NCBI GenBank assembly: GCA_027624715.1
Contig: JAQBTV010000005.1
Location: 61,635 to 125,634, forward strand
Reading direction: 5' to 3'
Length of the DNA stretch: 64,000 nucleotides
From: Pseudomonadota bacterium
GTDB lineage: Bacteria > Pseudomonadota > Gammaproteobacteria > Burkholderiales > Eutrophovitaceae
The notes under the pieces are model-generated. The model made no database searches. It worked only from the letters and a program-made list of their open reading frames with translations, and had not been told where the DNA came from. The translations under genes were made by a program, and so were the position numbers. Below, one piece after another: positions 59,322 to 64,000 of this stretch. Position 1 is the stretch's first letter. Each line of letters opens with the position of its first letter.

Positions 59322-59588
59322 ATGCGAAATCTATTCATCATCCCTCTATTAGTTCTGTCACTCACCCCGCTCTCTAGCTGGAGCGAGTCTATAGATGGCC
59401 TAGTAGTACGAGACGGCCTTTTTACACGAGATCCTCTGACACTCCTTTCACTGACGAGCTTGACGACCAGCCTACTCATGGGTCAATCGAGAACGGCAAG
59501 TAAGAATATTCTTGGATTATTTAATGGAAAAATAGAGGGTTATGGGACAAAGTTATATCAGTTGTTTAAGGGGACAGCTAGTCTCTAG
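59322..59588 (+). pseudogene. Broken YwqK-repeat (MORN-like) secreted protein gene
   Basis: The frame opens with a signal peptide (MRNLFIIPLLVLSLTPLSSWS) and DGLVVRDGLF, as in secreted YwqK/MORN-repeat proteins. Then the matching continuation (FYTRSSDTPFTDEL...HGSIENGK) is found one frame over, reachable by one extra T in the run at 59418-59423, and ends at TAA 59501. The NGKIEGYGTKLYQ repeat resumes in the first frame. At least two lesions are needed, so this is probably a pseudogene rather than an 88-residue protein. Confidence 0.65.
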
Positions 59589-59621
59589 TTTCGCACAAAT
59601 TCTTAGCAAAATGGAAAAACA

Positions 59622-60011
59622 ATGTCATTTGTAAAGAGTCTACTCAAGGTGATTATATTAATGGCTGGTTTAGGTTCACATGCAGTTAACAGTGAGGAGT
59701 GGACTCATATTCAGGGTGAGTCCGATAGAGAAACAGTGTACTACGATTCGGATTCCATTGAGGTCGGTGATGGGGGATTATTCGTTTGGACTATGATTGA
59801 TTTTTCGGCACAGCAAATGGGGGTTCTTTCTAGGAAGAATTTTATTCAGATCAATTGTGCGCATAGGCGCTATCAAACTCTCGTGCAGATCCTGTACGAG
59901 GGACCATTTGGTAGCGGAGCATCCTATAAGACCGATATAGTCTCAGGTGGTATGGCGTCTGCCTCATCTAATTCAGTCATAAGTGGTGTGATGAATAAGT
60001 TGTGCGGCTAA
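59622..60011 (+). CDS. Surface-adhesin E-like secreted protein
   Basis: 129 residues. Signal peptide (about 1-24, cut near VNS) followed by EEWTHIQGESDRETVYYDSDSIEVGDGGLFVWTMIDF, the typical WxxV...YYDxxSI...vW pattern of surface-adhesin E-like domains, and INCAHRRYQTL. The family is small, secreted and poorly characterised. Its last bases overlap the end of a small minus-strand gene by 35 bases. Confidence 0.65.
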   Translation: MSFVKSLLKVIILMAGLGSHAVNSEEWTHIQGESDRETVYYDSDSIEVGDGGLFVWTMIDFSAQQMGVLSRKNFIQINCAHRRYQTLVQILYEGPFGSGASYKTDIVSGGMASASSNSVISGVMNKLCG

Positions 60012-60168
60012 TTTGGCCTAACACCGGCACGCTCGGCGTATGCAACCACAAGTTGTTACAGGCATCTACCTCACCGTTATCACAAGCACGTCTCAAAGCT
60101 TCTACGTCATCGACCTCTGCGGAATAGGCGCTGAATAACAGCATCAATACTACCGCTAGTTTATGCAT
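59977..60168 (-). pseudogene. Short Sel1-repeat fragment with signal peptide
   Basis: 63 residues from ATG 60168. A signal-like start (MHKLAVVLMLLFSAYSAE) is followed by one incomplete Sel1-type unit, LRRACDNGEVDACNNLW, and then a low-similarity tail. Normal Sel1 proteins have several 36-residue units, so this looks like the beginning of a truncated gene. It overlaps the previous gene tail to tail. Confidence 0.45.
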
Positions 60169-60171
60169 CAA

Positions 60172-60491
60172 CCTGCCCTTCTATTATATTGTTAGTAGCT
60201 GCTGTTCAAGTAACAATGGGCCGCAACGGTCAGAATATGAAAAATATCTCCGGTTTTACCGAAGCAGTGGCATCAGCACCCTTATTTTTCCGGGAATCGT
60301 CAGGTCTAGCGTGACGTTTTCCCGACCTCGAAATTTATATCATTGACACAGATTAACTGTCGAATTTTTCGGAACTAATCTCAGTCACGCACCTCGAACT
60401 GGGGCGCTATATAAATTTTGCTTCATTTGGTGTAAGCTCGGAACAGCAGTACAGGCTAGCAACTGATTTATCATTTTTTAAAAGAGGTCCT
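60172..60491. other. Intergenic region with a long hairpin
   Basis: About 320 bases with no credible gene. A hairpin lies at 60291-60324: CGGGAA and inner CGTCA on the left pair with TGACG and TTCCCG on the right, around a nine-base loop. It has no trailing T-run, so it is not a normal terminator. A TATAAA element near 60409 may belong to the cytochrome c promoter. Confidence 0.4.
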
Positions 60492-60809
60492 GTGTCACGC
60501 TTCGTGTTATATGTCTTGGTTTTTTACAGCGTAAACTTTAGCGTAGCGATTGCAGGAGACGTAGAGGCCGGTAAGGCTCGGTATTCGCAAAACTGCTTTG
60601 TCTGCCATGGCCCTTCAGGGAAAGGACTGTCCAGTTATCCCAAGTTGGCCGGAAAAGATATTGCCTACTTAGTAGACAGACTCAAAAGATACCGATCTGA
60701 GGAGAGATTTGGACCTAATTCTGATCTCATGATAATAAATGCAATTCCTCTAAGTGATGACGAAATCGCAAACCTAGCTGCTTATTTGAACAGCGCAAAA
60801 GTACAGTAA
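60492..60809 (+). CDS. Small c-type cytochrome (class I)
   Basis: 105 residues from GTG 60492, preceded by AGAGG. Signal peptide of about 22 residues (cut near AIAG). GKARYSQNCFVCHGPSGKG holds the haem site CFVCH, and SDLMIINAIPLSDDEIANLAAYL holds the likely distal Met. This is the cytochrome c553/c4-type single domain. The PQQ-type sugar dehydrogenase begins 33 bases after its stop, so this is probably its electron acceptor. Confidence 0.9.
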   Translation: MSRFVLYVLVFYSVNFSVAIAGDVEAGKARYSQNCFVCHGPSGKGLSSYPKLAGKDIAYLVDRLKRYRSEERFGPNSDLMIINAIPLSDDEIANLAAYLNSAKVQ

Positions 60810-60842
60810 ATACTTAATCTAATAATAACGGAGGTAATAAAA

Positions 60843-62144
60843 ATGAAGAAGAGTTTAATCTCTGCTCTTTTCGTCCTAGGGGTCAGCGCATTAGTTAGCA
60901 GTAGCTTTGCTGGAGGCCATAAGGGTAAGAGCGCAGCTGTGCCACAAATAACGCAAGAAGCGGTGTTGACAGGGCTCGAGAGTCCTTGGGATACAGACTT
61001 CCTTGCGGATGGAACGATGTTTTTCACCGAGAAGTGTAAAGGATTTTCTGTAAGACTGCCTTCCGGAAAAGTTCAAGCTCTATATGGAATGACCGGTTCC
61101 AAAGGATACGCGGACACAGGCAATGATCTTTGGTGTACCAACCAAGCAGGTATGTTGGGTATCGCAGTTGATCCAAACTTTGATAAAAACCGTAGAATCT
61201 ATGTTGCTTCTGCATCCACCAAATATCATGGTAGCGGATGTAAAACAAATTTCGAACGATGCGATGGAAACATCGTGATGCGATTTGAAGTCAGCAAAGA
61301 TTTTAAGAGTGTATCCAACCGTACCGATATCGTAAAAGATATTCAATTCAAGCCTTTTGAGTCAGATCATCCATTCGGCGGGAACGGTGCTCACAATGGT
61401 AACCGACCTACCTTTGGACCAGATGGATCTTTATGGATCACTACGGGTGACCGACACAGAGGTGTTTGCCCACAATCACCTGATTTAATGTGCGGTAAAG
61501 TGCTGAGAATCGACACTGACGGTAATGCCCATAAGGGCAACAAACCACCTGCCGGTTACGACAAACGTATCTATACGTACGGACATCGAAACGTTCAGGG
61601 TATTGCGTTTAGAAGTGATGGTGCGGTATTTACAGCTGAGCACGGACCATGGCACAACGATGAACTCACTATGCTTGTAAATGGTGGTAACGGTGGATGG
61701 GATCCTCGGCAGAATGTAGGTGGCCGCGGAGAGTGTCCAGACGAGTACTGTGGATACAGCCCTAAACAGAAAGAAGGTGTGATTCCAGCCATTCGTGCAG
61801 CTTTTATGCCAATGAGTGACACCCGGTTTGCCGATCTAATGCCACCAGCATGGCAGAACAACGGCTACTCGCAAGGTACATCTTCAATTGCTTTCCTCAA
61901 AGGTAAGCAGTGGGGCACATATGAGGGCCGTGCAGTTGTAGGCATCATGGGTATTGCTTTTGGTGGCACCCCTGTTGGTATGCGTTTAGATGTATATGAC
62001 ATTGCTAAGGACGGGCAATCAATCAAGAGCGTGATTCACTTGCCAGTTGAGCAAAAGCGCTACCGTGGCGTCACATTGGGCCCTGACGGCGCATTGTATG
62101 CAAATACGGATGAAGGTGAAATCTACAAAATCACAGCTAAGTAA
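60843..62144 (+). CDS. PQQ-dependent sugar dehydrogenase (soluble Gdh/Asd type)
   Basis: 433 residues. Signal peptide MKKSLISALFVLGVSALVSSSFA. A six-bladed propeller of the GSDH family follows: GLESPWDTDFLADGTMFFTEK, GMLGIAVDPNFDKN, FGGNGAHNGNRPTFGPDGSLWITTGDR, IYTYGHRNVQGIAFRSDGAVFTAEHGPWHNDELTML and RGVTLGPDGALYANTDE. Members oxidise aldose sugars in the periplasm using PQQ. It shares an operon with the cytochrome c gene and ends at a strong terminator. No PQQ biosynthesis genes are in the window. Confidence 0.92.
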   Translation: MKKSLISALFVLGVSALVSSSFAGGHKGKSAAVPQITQEAVLTGLESPWDTDFLADGTMFFTEKCKGFSVRLPSGKVQALYGMTGSKGYADTGNDLWCTNQAGMLGIAVDPNFDKNRRIYVASASTKYHGSGCKTNFERCDGNIVMRFEVSKDFKSVSNRTDIVKDIQFKPFESDHPFGGNGAHNGNRPTFGPDGSLWITTGDRHRGVCPQSPDLMCGKVLRIDTDGNAHKGNKPPAGYDKRIYTYGHRNVQGIAFRSDGAVFTAEHGPWHNDELTMLVNGGNGGWDPRQNVGGRGECPDEYCGYSPKQKEGVIPAIRAAFMPMSDTRFADLMPPAWQNNGYSQGTSSIAFLKGKQWGTYEGRAVVGIMGIAFGGTPVGMRLDVYDIAKDGQSIKSVIHLPVEQKRYRGVTLGPDGALYANTDEGEIYKITAK

Positions 62145-62170
62145 TAATTCATTAGCTGCTAAGTAGTGAG

Positions 62171-62199
62171 AAGCGCCGCATTCGTGCGGCGCTTTTTTG
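62171..62199 (+). terminator. Rho-independent terminator after the sugar dehydrogenase
   Basis: GCGCCGCA (62173-62180), tetraloop TTCG, TGCGGCGC (62185-62192), then six T's. A perfect eight-pair stem with a stable UUCG-type loop, 28 bases after the stop. Confidence 0.92.
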
Positions 62200-62241
62200 T
62201 GAGTCAGACACGCGTATCTTTTTACTGATGGCTACACTCAA

Positions 62242-62907
62242 TTAGCTAACCCAACCACCGGCCAGAGGAATAATTTGACCAACGATGTGCGTACATTTTT
62301 CGCTGGCTAAATATGATGCAAGTTCAGCAGTCTCTTCAGCAGACCCTACCTTATTAGTCGGTACATTCTTACGTACGTGATCTAAGAATTTTTCATCAGA
62401 CAAGAGTCGATCGGGGTAGTAAGTATTATTATTAATATAGTTTTGCGCGATAGCATTCACTTGGATATTGGATCGCGCCAATTCAATACCTACTGCTTTG
62501 ATAAAGGCATTCTGCGCGCCTCGCGCAGCGCAATACGCTGAATTATTAGCAATACCTCTCAGCGGGGCAGCACTGGTTACAGCAATGATTTTTCCAGACT
62601 TTCTCTCTAGCATCTGCGGGGTTGTTGCTCTAACGAGATACATCAGAGGATCAACCAAAACCTTGAATAACGTATCCCAATCGTCATTTTCAATAACTTG
62701 CACAGGACTAGATTTCGGTGGTTCTGCAAGATTTGCAACTAAAACATCAATCGTGCCCGACAACTGAATTAAAGCCTCGCACTCACTTTGAGTCACTAAA
62801 GGCCGATCATCCGTTAGGACATTAAACCCCATAGCCTTAAATTTATTTGCGATAGCCTCACCCATGTACTTTTTAACGCAGGTAACCAAAACCGTCCTAT
62901 TTTCCAT
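62242..62907 (-). CDS. SDR-fold protein with halohydrin dehalogenase motifs
   Basis: 221 residues. The fold is short-chain dehydrogenase, but the NAD(P) glycine motif is replaced by T9-x4-Y14-x-G16 (TCVKKYMG), and the catalytic set is S112-x12-Y125-x3-R129 instead of Ser-Tyr-Lys. Those two patterns define halohydrin dehalogenases. The text IIAVTSAAPL, NYINNNTYYP and GQIIPLAGGWV also parallels HheC from Agrobacterium. Such enzymes convert vicinal halohydrins to epoxides and halide without a cofactor. A ribosome site AAGGAG precedes ATG 62907. It stands between a plus-strand sugar oxidation operon and a protease locus. A non-catalytic SDR relative remains possible. Confidence 0.8.
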   Translation of the reverse strand: MENRTVLVTCVKKYMGEAIANKFKAMGFNVLTDDRPLVTQSECEALIQLSGTIDVLVANLAEPPKSSPVQVIENDDWDTLFKVLVDPLMYLVRATTPQMLERKSGKIIAVTSAAPLRGIANNSAYCAARGAQNAFIKAVGIELARSNIQVNAIAQNYINNNTYYPDRLLSDEKFLDHVRKNVPTNKVGSAEETAELASYLASEKCTHIVGQIIPLAGGWVS

Positions 62908-62978
62908 TATTAACTCCTTTTTATGCCTTTTCTATCTATGCTATTTTGCGCTTCTTAAGGCTCGGGACGGTATTGGTT

Positions 62979-63458
62979 CTACTGCAAACAGTAAGATGCT
63001 TTCAAAGACAGCTCCGTATTTGATTCTATTAATGCGATTGGATTTGTTAGGGCCATTGATACAGAATCAGTATCTCTAGGTTTTTTGAGGCAAATAACTA
63101 TTTTTTCATTAGTTTTTTCTGTTGTAAATTTGTAACCGCCAGTTCTTTGTTGTGGAGAGACAGCCAAATAGAATTTATTTCTCCTTAAATCTTTTATTTG
63201 CACCTTTAGTCGTTGACTGATTTCTAGTATTTCCCGGTCGATCCCTAAAGGAGTAAGCTTTATCTCTGAATTCTGAGTATAGAGTCCATCACCGTTGTAA
63301 ACGTATACCTGATTTGGGTGAACGTATCCCTTGTTTTGAATTGGAGTTGCACCATTTAATGCATTACAGGATATTAGCGTGCAGGTGAAAATTAGAAATA
63401 TACAAAAAATTAAAAGTATTTTTTTATCTGCGGCGTGTTTTGAAAGGGCAAGTTTCAT
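62979..63458 (-). CDS. Lipoprotein with a PrcB-like C-terminal domain
   Basis: 159 residues from ATG 63458 (a GTG/ATG six codons earlier at 63476 is also possible). The signal ends in TLISC, with the lipobox Cys about residue 31. The C-terminal part has SPQQRTGGYKFTTE and IVICLKKPRDTDSVSMALTNPIALIE, resembling the PrcB_C domain found with proteases in spirochaetes and other bacteria. It diverges from a subtilase gene, so a protease partner or inhibitor role is plausible (inference). Confidence 0.55.
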   Translation of the reverse strand: MKLALSKHAADKKILLIFCIFLIFTCTLISCNALNGATPIQNKGYVHPNQVYVYNGDGLYTQNSEIKLTPLGIDREILEISQRLKVQIKDLRRNKFYLAVSPQQRTGGYKFTTEKTNEKIVICLKKPRDTDSVSMALTNPIALIESNTELSLKASYCLQ

Positions 63459-64000
63459 CAGAAAAATATTATACACACTTACATTGTGGTCTTCGTTAGT
63501 TCTAATAGGTTGTGCTAGTGGCGGAGGAAGTGGGAGTAGTAGTTCATCCAGGTCATTAACCTATGCAAGCAGTAGTGCTTTTGAGACGTCAGAGTACAAC
63601 CAGCAAACTGGTCTTGGTATTGTGAAAGCATCCGCAATGTATTACAACGGACATTACCGTTGGTACGCCCAAAATGGAGGGACAGGTGGGAATCCTTCAG
63701 ATTCCACTGCCGGTACTGGAACAAATATCAAAGTTGCCGTTGCAGATTCTGGGCTTAATGCTCTTGAAGCTTCAACAGGCTCTTGGATAACAAGAGACTC
63801 CTTAAATAGTTACAATTATGAAACCGATCAGACTGGTGCTTATTCAGACACAAATGGGCATGGAACCCACGTTGCAGGGATAATTGCGGCACCAAAAAAC
63901 TCATCAGGCATGCATGGAATTGCATACAATGCGGCCATCTTGGTCTTGAAAATTTCCAACCGTTCAGGCTCTATTATAGCTACAGAAGCTGAAATAGGCG
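63385..64000 (+). CDS. Subtilisin-like (S8) serine protease, secreted lipoprotein type (3' end outside window)
   Basis: The frame runs off the right edge, so about 205 codons are visible. Two catalytic positions are present: the Asp in IKVAVADSGLNALE and the His in DTNGHGTHVAGIIAA. The Ser region lies outside. A lipoprotein-type signal (KILYTLTLWSSLVLIGCASGGGS) precedes the domain, with a serine/glycine linker after the Cys. The start is uncertain: GTG 63385 gives a long leader overlapping the neighbour, TTG 63484 a very short one. It resembles autotransporter serine proteases, but whether a beta-barrel follows cannot be seen. Confidence 0.85.
   Translation, partial: MKIRNIQKIKSIFLSAACFERASFIRKILYTLTLWSSLVLIGCASGGGSGSSSSSRSLTYASSSAFETSEYNQQTGLGIVKASAMYYNGHYRWYAQNGGTGGNPSDSTAGTGTNIKVAVADSGLNALEASTGSWITRDSLNSYNYETDQTGAYSDTNGHGTHVAGIIAAPKNSSGMHGIAYNAAILVLKISNRSGSIIATEAEIG

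Overview
The window looks like a chromosome segment of a Betaproteobacterium, probably an aquatic, fairly AT-rich one. The support is gene order. smpB/ratA/rnfH lie beside guaB-guaA, Mth938 diverges from alaC-hom-thrC, dapC-dapD-prmB run together, and rimP-nusA-infB-rbfA-truB-rpsO-pnp forms one operon. These are arrangements I associate with Betaproteobacteria; this is inference from synteny, not a phylogeny. Most genes are housekeeping and lie on the minus strand.

Layout. 1-1800: an sxtJ / small membrane protein / NodU-type carbamoyltransferase cassette running off the left edge. 2026-7649: an OsmC-YcaO fusion, small membrane proteins, a Bax-inhibitor-like protein, and a PLP decarboxylase fused to a SET domain. 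7850-9960: a visibly GC-rich insert with an O-antigen ligase and a GT25 glycosyltransferase. 10499-12583: a PhyH dioxygenase, a truncated dehydrogenase, and a second GC-rich insert holding a desaturase. 12725-19376: guaA, guaB, rnfH, ratA, smpB, trpS and a site-2 protease. 19546-22803: a gamma-glutamyltransferase homologue and a ThDP enzyme. 22889-31286: the transcription/translation operon from rimP to pnp. 31428-35294: a secreted protein, an enolase-superfamily enzyme, initiator tRNA-Met and scpAB. 35389-39523: clpB with a heat-shock promoter, a DUF3365 haem protein and nadC. 39541-40912: a methyltransferase remnant beside a third GC-rich insert (a methyltransferase). 41001-49146: amino-acid biosynthesis (thrC, hom, alaC, dapC, dapD) and prmB. 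49080-52756: rluB, recR, ybaB, dnaX and the SRP RNA. 52809-56745: class I fumarase, acetyl-CoA synthetase and tRNA-Ser. 57001-64000: an accessory region with oxidoreductases, a broken YwqK-repeat gene, cytochrome c plus PQQ-type sugar dehydrogenase, a halohydrin-dehalogenase-like protein, a PrcB-like lipoprotein and a partial subtilase.

The strongest unusual signals are: (1) a decarboxylase-SET fusion with a complete post-SET cysteine motif; (2) a threonine synthase carrying a ferredoxin-type CX2CX2CX3C cluster; (3) a protein with both halohydrin dehalogenase signature motifs; (4) a terminator-attenuator between a promoter and rimP; (5) a dnaX frameshift site; (6) three GC-rich inserts, two of them next to broken genes. 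All functional statements come from reading the sequence; no database search was run.
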